This document shows, piece after piece, positions 36,547-44,729 of a DNA stretch of 63,723 bases. Origin of the DNA: Synechococcus sp. CS-1331 (GTDB taxonomy: Bacteria > Cyanobacteriota > Cyanobacteriia > PCC-6307 > Cyanobiaceae); NCBI GenBank assembly GCA_025127975.1, contig JAHLYQ010000007.1, forward strand, positions 1 to 63,723, read 5' to 3'. Every line of letters starts with the position of its first letter. The first letter of the stretch is position 1. The notes under the pieces are model-generated. The model saw nothing but the letters and a program-made list of their open reading frames with translations, did no database searches and was not told the origin of the DNA. The translations under genes and the position numbers were made by a program.

Positions 36547-38538
36547 ATGAATTTCTTTAAGGCCCTACGCGATCAGCTAGCCAAGCTGCAGCGTCTCGCC
36601 CAGCCCTACTTCCTGCCGGTGGACGACACCCGGGGCTGGCAGTTCCTGTTGCTGGTGGCCGCCCTGCTGGCGGTGGTGGTGGGCAGCACCTTGCTACTGC
36701 TGACTGGGGTGCTGGCCCTCAGTGGGGCCCTGATCCCCGAATTGCGCAGTCGCTTTTTGCCGGGGGTGCCGGAGCAGGTGGCGGCGATCTGGCGTAGCCC
36801 GATCGGGCCGCTGGTGATGGTGTTGCTGGCCGGTGGGCTGGGCTGTTTTGTGGCCTTTCGCGGCAAATTGAGGCAGGGCCGCTGGCTGCCCTGGCTGCTG
36901 ATGGGAGTTATCACCCTGCTGATCCTGGTGATCAATGGGATAAATGTGGGAATCAGCTTCATCGCTCGCAATATTGAAAATGCCCTGGTGGCCTATAAGG
37001 CGGATGATTTTTGGAAAATCGTAGCCATATATGCTTTTTGTTTGGTGCTGGCCCTGCCTATCCGGGCGATCCAGAGCTACCTGATTCCCAAGCTTGGCTT
37101 GTTATGGCGAGAGTGGCTGAGTGGGCGTTTGTTGAATCGCTACCTCTCTAATCGAGCCTATTATATTCTCAATCCAAACGACGAGTCGATCGAAGAAATT
37201 GATAATCCGGACCAGCGAATTTCCCAAGATGCGGCCAGTTTTACGGGCACTAGTTTGAGCGTTGTTGTTGAGATCATTGCAGCCCTGCTCACTTTCGCCA
37301 GTTTCATCATTGTGCTATGGAACATCAGTGACCAACTTGCCTTGGTCCTGTTGGTGTACTCGGTGGGGGGCACGGGTTTGATTGTGTTTGCAAGCCGTAA
37401 ACTGGTCAATCTAAATTATTTGCAGCTCAAGCTTGAGGCCGATTTTCGTTATGGCCTGGTGCATATCCGCGACAATGCCGAGTCGATCGCCTTCTACCGC
37501 GGAGAGCAGCAGGAAGCCAACGAGGCCCAGCGGCGGCTGGGAGGGGCGATTAAAAACTATGACCGTTTGATTGTCTGGGAAGCCCTGATCAGTGTGATCC
37601 AGCGCTCCTACGATTATTTCTCTAGATTTTTGCCTTGGCTGGTAATTGCGCCGATCTACTTTGCCAAGCAGGTTGATTTTGGTGTATTTACCCAGGCCAG
37701 CATTGCCTTCAGCCAGGTTTTGTTTTCGGTGAGTTATATCGTTAACAACATCGATCGTCTCGCCGCCTTCTCCGCTTCGATCAGCCGTTTGGAGGGATTC
37801 CAGGGCAAGGTGGATGCGATCGGCATTGAAGCCGCCGCCCTGGAGGCCCAGCTGGCGGCCACCAGTGGGGCCCGCGACGACGGCTCGATCCTGGTCAGCC
37901 ATGTGGACTTGGTGCCGCCCCGCACCAACCGCACCCTGATCCGGGATCTGAGCCTGGAGGTGAATCGCAGCCAGCGCCTGCTGGTGGTAGGGCCTTCCGG
38001 CTGTGGCAAAACCTCTTTCCTGCGCATGGTGAGCGGCCTTTGGCCGCCGGCATCCGGGCGGGTGGAGCGGCCCAGCGAGGGGGAGTTGATGTTCATCCCC
38101 CAGAAGCCCTACATGCTGCTGGGCAGCCTGCGGGAGCAGCTCTGCTACCCCCAGCAGCCGGATCGCTTCAGCGATGGCCAGCTGCGCCATGTGCTTGAGG
38201 AGGTGCGCCTGGGCGAGCTGGTGCAGCGTTATCCCGACCTAAATATCATCCAAGACTGGCCCCGGCTGTTGTCCCTGGGCGAGCAGCAGCGTTTGGCCTT
38301 TGCCCGCCTGCTGCTCAATTCACCCAGCTTTGTGGTGCTCGATGAGGCCACCAGCGCCCTCGATGTGGCCACGGAGCGCCACCTCTATTCCCTGCTCAGC
38401 GAGCGGGAAATGGCCTTTGTGAGCGTGGGTCACCGCCCCACCCTCACCGCCTTCCACGACACGGTGCTGGAGCTCGACGGCAGTGGTAAGTGGCGACTGT
38501 TGCCAGCGGCCGGCTATGACGTGGGACGTCATGCCTGA
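36547..38538 (+). CDS. ABC transporter, fused membrane and ATPase domains (ABCD/YddA/SbmA-like)
   Basis: The N-terminal half has about six membrane helices with the ABC_membrane_2 pattern, including NYLSNRAYYILN-like sequence (LNRYLSNRAYYI) and NPDQRISQDAASFTG. The C-terminal ATPase has Walker A GPSGCGKTSFLRMVSGLW, signature LSLGEQQRLAFARLL and Walker B FVVLDEATSALD. Its 663 residues match cyanobacterial COG4178 exporters, related to peroxisomal ABCD transporters of acyl-CoA. The substrate is not known here. Bases 36950-37760 are more AT-rich than the surroundings. The gene overlaps the following hli gene by 8 bases. Confidence 0.9.
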   Translation: MNFFKALRDQLAKLQRLAQPYFLPVDDTRGWQFLLLVAALLAVVVGSTLLLLTGVLALSGALIPELRSRFLPGVPEQVAAIWRSPIGPLVMVLLAGGLGCFVAFRGKLRQGRWLPWLLMGVITLLILVINGINVGISFIARNIENALVAYKADDFWKIVAIYAFCLVLALPIRAIQSYLIPKLGLLWREWLSGRLLNRYLSNRAYYILNPNDESIEEIDNPDQRISQDAASFTGTSLSVVVEIIAALLTFASFIIVLWNISDQLALVLLVYSVGGTGLIVFASRKLVNLNYLQLKLEADFRYGLVHIRDNAESIAFYRGEQQEANEAQRRLGGAIKNYDRLIVWEALISVIQRSYDYFSRFLPWLVIAPIYFAKQVDFGVFTQASIAFSQVLFSVSYIVNNIDRLAAFSASISRLEGFQGKVDAIGIEAAALEAQLAATSGARDDGSILVSHVDLVPPRTNRTLIRDLSLEVNRSQRLLVVGPSGCGKTSFLRMVSGLWPPASGRVERPSEGELMFIPQKPYMLLGSLREQLCYPQQPDRFSDGQLRHVLEEVRLGELVQRYPDLNIIQDWPRLLSLGEQQRLAFARLLLNSPSFVVLDEATSALDVATERHLYSLLSEREMAFVSVGHRPTLTAFHDTVLELDGSGKWRLLPAAGYDVGRHA

Positions 38539-38731
38539 TCCCATGCCTGCTGAGACTCCAACCACCAATCCAATCACCAGTGCCACTACCGGCGACATTC
38601 CGGCTTTTGGCTGGAGTGGCTACGCCGAGCGGGTCAATGGTCGTTTTGCCATGGTGGGCTTTACGGCCCTGCTGCTGATCGAGGCCATCAGCGGAGACAC
38701 CTTCCTGCACTGGGCTGGCCTGGTGCCCTGA
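38531..38731 (+). CDS. hli: High-light-inducible (HLIP / SCP-type) chlorophyll-binding protein
   Basis: The ATG at 38531 (MPDPMPAETPTTNPITSATT) starts a 66-residue one-helix protein. The family motif YAERVNGRFAMVGFTALLLIE has the Glu, Asn and Arg that bind chlorophyll between helices, followed by a thylakoid-membrane helix. HLIPs protect photosystem II and bind carotenoids and chlorophyll during assembly and stress. The start overlaps the end of the ABC transporter by 8 bases, so they are coupled. The N-terminus is Thr/Pro-rich and disordered. Confidence 0.9.
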   Translation: MPDPMPAETPTTNPITSATTGDIPAFGWSGYAERVNGRFAMVGFTALLLIEAISGDTFLHWAGLVP

Positions 38732-38786
38732 GCCCCCGCCCTGAGTTCTCTCCCTGGAGGCTTCTTACTGGGGGCCTGGGCCGCAC

Positions 38787-39281
38787 TCAGGGGATCTGGA
38801 TCAGGTCTACCTGCCAGATCCCATTGCGGCTCACCTGCACGGCCAGCTGGCGGCCATCGGCCTGGAGTTGCACCGCTTTGGGGACACCGTTGGGCACCAT
38901 GGCGATCGGCTGCAGGCTCTGCAGCGAGCGGCGGTAGAGCACCAGCTCGGTGCGGCCTTCCAGCTGGCGCACCAGGGCGATTTTTTCCCCAGCTGCATCG
39001 ATACTGACGCTCAAGGGCTGGGCATCGGCCCGGTTGAGGCCAATCAGGGGCTGGGGCTGCTGGCGCTCCAGATCGAGCAGCATCACCTGCTCCCGCCCGC
39101 CCCGGCCGCTGATCAGGGCCAGCCAGCGACCGGAGAGAGAAGGCTCCCGGGTGGCGCCCAAGGCCTCGAGGCGGCTGTTGACTGGGTGCAGTGGCCTCGG
39201 CATCGGCCCCATGCAGCTGCCCAGCAGCAGGGCCATGGCCATGAGGGTGCCTGTGGCCGTTGCAAGGACAGGCACCCTCAT
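38787..39281 (-). CDS. Lipoprotein with TolB-like propeller blades
   Basis: The product has a lipoprotein signal ending LLGSCMG (Cys at residue 23). The remaining sequence (GRWLALISGRGGREQVMLLD and AGEKIALVRQLEGRTELVLY) shows repeating strand pairs like TolB or WD40 blades, about three in all. It is co-directional with a longer paralogue upstream, with an ATGA overlap at 39278-39281. I know of no function. It ends the run psbX-ycf66-lipoproteins on the minus strand. Confidence 0.7.
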   Translation of the reverse strand: MRVPVLATATGTLMAMALLLGSCMGPMPRPLHPVNSRLEALGATREPSLSGRWLALISGRGGREQVMLLDLERQQPQPLIGLNRADAQPLSVSIDAAGEKIALVRQLEGRTELVLYRRSLQSLQPIAMVPNGVPKAVQLQADGRQLAVQVSRNGIWQVDLIQIP

Positions 39282-39846
39282 GGGGGGGCTCCAGGACCGC
39301 CCCCCTGAATGGCCATCCCGCCCGGGCGGTCGGGCTCCAGCAGGCCAGTCAGATCAAACAACTGCACCCGCAACTGGCCATCGAGGGCCACCTGCACGGC
39401 CAGCCGACCCGCCTCCGGGGCCAGGCTGAGCCGCAGGGCGGTGTGATCGGCCGGCAGGGGCAGCCTGTGCAGGGCCCCGCTTAGCCGATCTTCGATCAAG
39501 GGCACCCGCTGGCTGCCCTGCTGCACCAGGGCAGCCACGTAGCGGCCGTTCCAGCTCAGGGAGGGGGAGCTGTGGGGCTGGTGCCTCTGGAAGTGGCGCA
39601 GGTTCACGACCCGCCCGCTGGGTTGTTCCTGTAGCAGCAGGGTGGGCCCACTGCTGCGCTCCACCACTGAGGCCAGCAGCCGCCCCTGGCCGCTTAGGGC
39701 CGGCTCCTGGCGGCTGGCTTCACCTAGGCCGCCGGCCGGGCCGGCACTGCGGCGGCCGAACCAGGGGCCGCCGCTGCATCCTGCCAAGAGCAGGAGGCAG
39801 GCTGGCAGCAGCAGGGCTGCCAGGGCTGGCGCCGGATTGGGTTGGT
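39278..39846 (-). CDS. Lipoprotein with TolB-like propeller blades, upstream paralogue
   Basis: The mature part (NGRYVAALVQQGSQRVPLIE and AGRLAVQVALDGQLRVQLFD) has the same beta-blade repeats as the next gene. The lipobox is LLLLAGCSGGP, read from upstream codons. No ATG precedes it in frame: the codons after the ycf66 TGA run GALNQPNPAPALAALLLP, so a CTG at 39846 or the TTG at 39787 must serve as start, and the true start is uncertain. It is in an operon with ycf66 and overlaps the following gene by 4 bases. Confidence 0.6.
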
Positions 39847-39856
39847 TCAGGGCGCC

Positions 39857-40720
39857 TCAGTCGTCGAAGCGGGAGCTGTTATCCCGTGGCCGGGGTTCGC
39901 CAGGTACGCGGGGTTTCAGTGGAGTGAAGTCTGCATCGCTGATCTGCTCGCTTGCCCCAGAGATGGGAGAACCCTGGGGGATTCCGGCTGGCCCGGTTGG
40001 GGGGGCAACCTCAGGGGTGCTGGCTCGCCTGGTGGAGCGGGGCATGGCCTCAGGTGCTGCAGTGGGTCGGCTGCCCCGGCGCGGTTCTGGGGTGGCATCA
40101 CGCTCGCGGCGGCGGGAGCCGAAATCGGTGCCTGGCCTGGCGGCTGACCGTGCTGAGCCGCTGAAACGGCTGGGCTCAGGCTCCTGGCTTGGGCTTGCCC
40201 AGTCGGCCTGGGCCGGCCTGCGGCTCGCGGCCCGCTCGGGGATGGCCGTGCGGTTGGGCCGGCGTGCCCTGTAGAAGTCCTCGTCTTCGCTTTCGTCTTC
40301 GCGGGAGGGAATGCGGCGGCGCAGGGGCTGGGGCTCGTCAAAGCGATCCACATCAGCTTCACCCCAGGTTCTTCCGCCCACCCGGGCGCGGGCGGGCCCC
40401 GGGGTGGGCATCGGTTCGTCGTCGTCGAAGTAGGAAGAGCGCCGCGCCTGCTCGGTGGTCACACCCCGCAGCCGGACGCTTTCGTAGGCGAAGAAAACGG
40501 TGGTGGCGGCCAGCAGGAACTGGCCAAACTGGAGGATGGGGTCCAGGCGCCAACCCTGAAAAAACAAAATGCCGCCGCAAAGCAGGCCAATCGCCGCAAA
40601 GAAAACGTCGTAGTCGCGGGCAAGGGCGGGCTTGAAGCTCCGCATGAAATAGAGCAGGGCGCCGCCGACGGCCAGCACAATGCCCACGATGCTGGCCCAA
40701 TTCAGGCTGGCATTAACCAC
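39857..40720 (-). CDS. ycf66: Ycf66 family protein
   Basis: The N-terminal 85 residues match Ycf66: LNWASIVGIVLAVGGALLYF, RSFKPALARDYDVFFAAIG, GWRLDPILQFGQFLLAATT and AYESVRLRG, forming three to four membrane helices. The remaining 200 residues are Arg/Pro/Glu-rich and disordered (PEPSRFSGSARSAARPG). Ycf66 is found in cyanobacteria and some chloroplasts; its role is unknown. The full-length protein of 287 residues is long because of the tail. It follows psbX by 68 bases on the same strand. Confidence 0.9.
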   Translation of the reverse strand: MVNASLNWASIVGIVLAVGGALLYFMRSFKPALARDYDVFFAAIGLLCGGILFFQGWRLDPILQFGQFLLAATTVFFAYESVRLRGVTTEQARRSSYFDDDEPMPTPGPARARVGGRTWGEADVDRFDEPQPLRRRIPSREDESEDEDFYRARRPNRTAIPERAASRRPAQADWASPSQEPEPSRFSGSARSAARPGTDFGSRRRERDATPEPRRGSRPTAAPEAMPRSTRRASTPEVAPPTGPAGIPQGSPISGASEQISDADFTPLKPRVPGEPRPRDNSSRFDD

Positions 40721-40788
40721 GGTGTCTCACCCGTTCAACCATTTGCCCACTGTAGGCAGGTTGCCTGGGCTGCCTAGGCCCCAGCTCT

Positions 40789-40911
40789 TCAGAGGCGACG
40801 ATCGAGGCGATCGTTCTGGCTGATCAGCACCAGGGCAATGGTGATGGGCACCACCACGATCACGGCCCCCCAGGCGAGGCTGCTCAGGAAGTTGGCTAGG
40901 GAAGGCGTCAT
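40789..40911 (-). CDS. psbX: Photosystem II protein PsbX
   Basis: The 40-residue frame reads [20 protein letters not shown] and ends [14 protein letters not shown], the one-helix PsbX protein. PsbX lies at the edge of photosystem II near cytochrome b559 and helps QB turnover. It is too short for ordinary ORF finders. The ATG is at 40909-40911 and the TGA at 40789-40791. It is upstream of ycf66 on the same strand, and its upstream region is shared with the divergent yggT gene. Confidence 0.95.
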   Translation of the reverse strand: MTPSLANFLSSLAWGAVIVVVPITIALVLISQNDRLDRRL

Positions 40912-40999
40912 AGCGGGCCAGTTTTGAACGTAAACCGTTCCCCAATCCTAGGCAGTGGTGGCGGGTTCCTACGCTGGGAACCCAGCTGCTTAGAGCTTT

Positions 41000-41338
41000 G
41001 TGACGGCCCTGCCCTCGTCTTACCTGTCGTGGCACTCCTTGGCGTCAGGGGCCCATCTGGTTTTGGGGCTCGGGCTGGCGATCTGGACCCTGCTGTTTCT
41101 GTTTCGGATCGTGCTCACCTGGTACCCCCAGGTGGATCTGAGCCGAGGGGTGATGCGTTTGATTGGCGGCCCCACCGAGCCCCTGTTGGCCCCCACCCGT
41201 CGACTGATCCAACCGATCGGGGGGGTTGATGTGACCCCCGTGGTTTGGGTGGGCCTGCTCAGCCTGGTGCGCGAGTTGTTGGTGGGGCAGCAGGGGTTGA
41301 TCACCCAGGTGCTGATGCGGGCGGGGGCTGTCGCCTAG
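41000..41338 (+). CDS. YggT-family membrane protein
   Basis: The 112-residue product has two to three helices with the YggT pattern: [40 protein letters not shown], and [19 protein letters not shown]. YggT (Ycf19/CCB3-like) proteins help shape thylakoid or cell-division membranes and, in plants, cytochrome b6f assembly. The GTG at 41000 starts it, and its TAG overlaps the end of the convergent accC by 4 bases. Confidence 0.85.
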   Translation: MTALPSSYLSWHSLASGAHLVLGLGLAIWTLLFLFRIVLTWYPQVDLSRGVMRLIGGPTEPLLAPTRRLIQPIGGVDVTPVVWVGLLSLVRELLVGQQGLITQVLMRAGAVA

Positions 41339-42693
41339 GCGCCCGTCTGGGGCAGCATGTCCTGCTCGACAAACTTGGTGTGCACATCGCCGGCCTGGAA
41401 CTCGGGTCGATCCAGCAACTGCAAGTGGAAATCGATCGTTGTGGGGATGCCGGTGACAGCACATTCCGACAGGGCCCGGCGCAGGCGCCGCAGGGCATGG
41501 GGCCGGTCGGTGCCCCACACGATCACCTTGCCGATTAGGGAGTCATAGAAGGGCGGGATCTCGTAGCCCGTGTAGACATGGCTGTCGACCCGCACCCCAG
41601 GGCCGCCGGGGGGCAGCCAGCCGGTGATTTTGCCTGGAGCGGGCCGAAAATTCTGACGGGGATCCTCGGCGTTGATCCGCGCCTCGATGGCGTGGCCGCA
41701 GAGCTTTACTTGGTCTTGAGTAATCGAGATGGGTTCGCCGCCGGCGATGCGCAGCTGCTCGGCGATCAGGTCGACGCCGGTAACCATTTCGGTGACCGGA
41801 TGCTCCACCTGGATCCGGGTGTTCATCTCCATGAAATAGAACTTGCCGTGGCGGTCGACCAGAAATTCGACGGTGCCCGCTCCCTCGTAGTTGATGGTGC
41901 GTGCCGCTGCCACGGCGGCCTCACCCATCTGGCGGCGCAGATTTGCATCGATGGCAACGCTCGGTGCCTCCTCCAGCAGCTTCTGGTGGCGCCGCTGGAT
42001 TGAGCAGTCCCTTTCGCCTAGGTGCACCACGTTGCCGTGGCGATCGGCCAGCACCTGCACTTCCACGTGCCTTGGCCGGTCGATGAATTTCTCCATGTAG
42101 AGCCCGGGGTTGCCGAAGGCGGCTTCCGCTTCCCCCTGGGCTGCCTTGAATAGGCTTTCGAGCTGGTCGGGGCCGGGCACCAGCCGCATGCCCCGGCCCC
42201 CGCCGCCGGCGGTGGCCTTGATCATCACCGGATAGCCCATCCCATCGGCGAGGCGGGCGGCGTCGGCAGTGCTGTCGAGCAGCCCTTCGCTGCCGGGGAT
42301 GGTGGGTACGCCCACCCTCTGCATGGTGGCCTTGGCGGTCGACTTGTCTCCCATCGAACGGATCGCCTCGGGGGATGGCCCCACAAAGGTGATGCCGTGG
42401 TCGGCGCAGATCTCGGCAAAGCGGTCGTTTTCCGCCAAAAAGCCGTAGCCGGGGTGGATGGCATCGGCCCCTCGGGAGGTGGCCGCGGCCAGAATGTTGG
42501 GAATATGGAGGTAGCTCTTGGAGCTGGGCGCCTCCCCGACGCACACCGCTTCGTCGGCCAGTTGCACGTGCAGGGCGTTTTTATCCACCGTGCTGAACAC
42601 GGCCACCGTGGGAATGCCCAGCTCCCGGCAGGTGCGCAGGATTCGCAGGGCAATCTCGCCACGGTTGGCGATCAGCAACTTGCCGATGGGCAT
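41335..42693 (-). CDS. accC: Biotin carboxylase, acetyl-CoA carboxylase subunit AccC
   Basis: AccC carboxylates biotin on BCCP with ATP and bicarbonate for fatty acid synthesis. The sequence shows the start [40 protein letters not shown], the ATP-grasp glycine loop [14 protein letters not shown], the biotin site [20 protein letters not shown] and the C-terminal KVIVWGTDR. Its 452 residues are typical. It is a single gene with convergent yggT; the tRNA-Leu region lies upstream. Confidence 0.97.
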   Translation of the reverse strand: MPIGKLLIANRGEIALRILRTCRELGIPTVAVFSTVDKNALHVQLADEAVCVGEAPSSKSYLHIPNILAAATSRGADAIHPGYGFLAENDRFAEICADHGITFVGPSPEAIRSMGDKSTAKATMQRVGVPTIPGSEGLLDSTADAARLADGMGYPVMIKATAGGGGRGMRLVPGPDQLESLFKAAQGEAEAAFGNPGLYMEKFIDRPRHVEVQVLADRHGNVVHLGERDCSIQRRHQKLLEEAPSVAIDANLRRQMGEAAVAAARTINYEGAGTVEFLVDRHGKFYFMEMNTRIQVEHPVTEMVTGVDLIAEQLRIAGGEPISITQDQVKLCGHAIEARINAEDPRQNFRPAPGKITGWLPPGGPGVRVDSHVYTGYEIPPFYDSLIGKVIVWGTDRPHALRRLRRALSECAVTGIPTTIDFHLQLLDRPEFQAGDVHTKFVEQDMLPQTGA

Positions 42694-42828
42694 CCGCGGC
42701 GACTCAGCTGATATGGGCCAAGGCGGACTGTATCAGTGCTTCCCAAGCCGGCCGGCACCAATGGGCTAGAGGGAAGAGCGATGGGTATATTGCTCCCTCG
42801 GGGCACCCTGCGGTGATCCCAGATCGAT

Positions 42829-42910
42829 GCGGATGTGGTGGAATTGGTAGACACGCACGTTTGAGGGGCGTGTGGCTTCGGCCTTACGAGTTCAAGTCTC
42901 GTCATCCGCA
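42829..42910 (+). tRNA. tRNA-Leu(GAG)
   Basis: The 82-base sequence folds as a class II tRNA. The acceptor stem pairs GCGGATG with CATCCGC, the anticodon loop is TTGAGGG (anticodon GAG) closed by CACGT/GCGTG, and the long variable arm is TGGCTTCGGCC-like. The T-loop TTCAAGT is normal. CCA is not encoded. The downstream frame that starts inside this tRNA is not a real start. Confidence 0.95.
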
Positions 42911-42961
42911 TTTCTTTTTCATTTCAGCCAGCCGTTGCCTGAACCGAAGCGGGTTCCCAGG

Positions 42962-44221
42962 GTGACCCCGCCGCCACCGGTCTCGATAGTGCTGGTCAGC
43001 AACGGCCCTGGGGAGCTGTCCACCTGGGTCAGGCCCCTGGCCCAGCGCCTGCAGCGCCGCATCCCCCTGCGCCCCATCGCCGCTGCGGCGGACTGCAGCC
43101 TGGAGCTGGTGCTGGTGCCCTGTCCCAACGGCACGGGCCGCGAACACCTGGCTGCTGCGGGGTGGGGGTTGTTTGAGCGCATCGTGCCGGCGCGCCAGTT
43201 CTGGTCGCTGCTGCTTTCCCCCGGGAGGTTTGGTCCCTGGGGAAAGCGCGGAGTGGTGGTGTTTCTGGGGGGGGATCAGTTTTGGACGGTGCTGCTGTCG
43301 GCGCGTCTGGGCTACCGACACCTCACCTATGCCGAATGGGTGGCGCGCTGGCCGCGCTGGAACGATCGCATTGCGGCCATGGGACCTAGGGCCGCAGCCC
43401 GGCTGTCCCCCCGTTGGGCGCAGCGCTGCACGGTGGTGGGAGATCTGATGGCCGATCTCTCCGAGTCGGCCCGCAGCGAGGCACCGTTGCCCCAAGGGGA
43501 GTGGCTGGCCCTGTTGCCGGGCTCTAAGCGGGCCAAGTTGCGGGTGGGAGTGCCGTTTTTGCTGGAGACGGCCGATCGCCTGGCGGCGCTGCGCCCGGGC
43601 TGCCGTTTCCTGTTGCCGCTCGCCCCCACCACCAGCATCGATGAGCTGCTTGCCCAGGCGGGTCCCGCCAATCCGATTGCCAGCTCCTACCGATCGGGGT
43701 TGCCGCGGCTGCGGGAGCCGGATCTGCTCGTGACGCCGGCCGGCACCCCGATCCAGCTGGTGCGTGAAAGTCCTGCCCACGGCGCCCTGAGCCAGTGCGC
43801 CCTGGCCCTCACCACCGTGGGCGCCAATACGGCCGAGTTGGCCGCCCTGGGGGTGCCCATGCTGGTGCTGCTGCCCACCCAACACCTGCATGTGATGCAG
43901 GCCTGGGATGGGCTGGCCGGACTGGTGGCGCGGCTACCGCTGCTGCGCTGGGGGTTTGGCCTGCTGCTCACGGCCTGGCGCCTGCGCCACCGGGGTTTCC
44001 TGGCTTCGCCAAACATCGCTGCGGGTCGCTTGCTGGTGCCCGAGCGGGTGGGCGTGATCACGCCCGAGTCGATTGCGGCCGAGGCCGCCGATTGGCTTGG
44101 TGCCCCTGAGCGCCTCGCCGGGATGCGGGCTGATTTGCGTGGTTTGAGGGGCCAGCCGGGGGCGGTGGCCAGCTTGGCGGAGCTGGTTCTGGAGCTCCTG
44201 CCCCCGGGCCTGGGTTCCTAA
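42962..44221 (+). CDS. LpxB-related glycosyltransferase-like protein
   Basis: The start is set at GTG 42962 (VTPPPPVSIVLVSNGPGELS), because the longer frame overlaps tRNA-Leu. Two Rossmann-like domains are seen: VLVSNGPGELSTWVRPLAQR at the front and GDLMADLSE plus LLPGSKRAKLRVGVPFLLE in the second half, with TTVGANTAELAALGVPMLVL near the donor site. These resemble lipid-A-disaccharide synthase LpxB-related proteins of cyanobacteria, which do not make standard lipid A. The acceptor is unknown. Its length is about 420 residues. Confidence 0.75.
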   Translation: MTPPPPVSIVLVSNGPGELSTWVRPLAQRLQRRIPLRPIAAAADCSLELVLVPCPNGTGREHLAAAGWGLFERIVPARQFWSLLLSPGRFGPWGKRGVVVFLGGDQFWTVLLSARLGYRHLTYAEWVARWPRWNDRIAAMGPRAAARLSPRWAQRCTVVGDLMADLSESARSEAPLPQGEWLALLPGSKRAKLRVGVPFLLETADRLAALRPGCRFLLPLAPTTSIDELLAQAGPANPIASSYRSGLPRLREPDLLVTPAGTPIQLVRESPAHGALSQCALALTTVGANTAELAALGVPMLVLLPTQHLHVMQAWDGLAGLVARLPLLRWGFGLLLTAWRLRHRGFLASPNIAAGRLLVPERVGVITPESIAAEAADWLGAPERLAGMRADLRGLRGQPGAVASLAELVLELLPPGLGS

Positions 44222-44249
44222 GGTTTAGGCCAGTGTTTTGTTCCCTCCC

Positions 44250-44702
44250 ATGGCAGACGCAGCCAGCACCCCTATCCCCTCCGACCCCTCTGCCTGCGGC
44301 CTGGACAGCGGCCTGGCGCGGGGCACCAGCGAGGAGCAGTGGCGCCAGCAGCTCACGCCAGAGCAATTTCGCATTGCCCGCCAGGGCGGCACCGAGCGGG
44401 CCTTCAGCGGTGCCTACTGGAACCACAAGGCGAGCGGGATGTACCACTGCATCTGCTGTGACGCCGAGCTGTTTAGCAGTGACACCAAATTCGAATCCGG
44501 CACGGGTTGGCCCAGCTTCTGGGACGGCGTGAGCGCGGGCGCCATCAGCACCCACACCGACAGCTCCCACGGCATGGTGCGCACGGAGATCCGCTGCGCC
44601 AACTGTGACGCCCACCTGGGCCACCTTTTCAACGATGGACCTGCCCCGACCGGCCACCGCCACTGCGTCAATTCAGCCTCGCTGGTCTTCCGGCAGCCCT
44701 GA
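44250..44702 (+). CDS. msrB: Peptide-methionine (R)-S-oxide reductase MsrB
   Basis: MsrB repairs oxidised methionine in proteins. The product has two zinc CxxC pairs, CICCDAELF and CANCDAHLGHLF, the catalytic RHCVNSASLVF, and the substrate loop GTGWPSFWD. The ATG at 44250 (MADAASTPIPSDPSACG) is the best start, with TTG at 44238 as an alternative. Its 150 residues are standard. It follows the LpxB-like gene by 28 bases on the same strand. Confidence 0.95.
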   Translation: MADAASTPIPSDPSACGLDSGLARGTSEEQWRQQLTPEQFRIARQGGTERAFSGAYWNHKASGMYHCICCDAELFSSDTKFESGTGWPSFWDGVSAGAISTHTDSSHGMVRTEIRCANCDAHLGHLFNDGPAPTGHRHCVNSASLVFRQP

Positions 44703-44729
44703 AATCAGGCCTGCTTCATTAGCCCAGCT

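Noticed and set aside
42872..42961. N-terminal extension of the LpxB-like protein
   Set aside because: It overlaps tRNA-Leu(GAG), which must be a separate transcript, so the GTG at 42962 is preferred.
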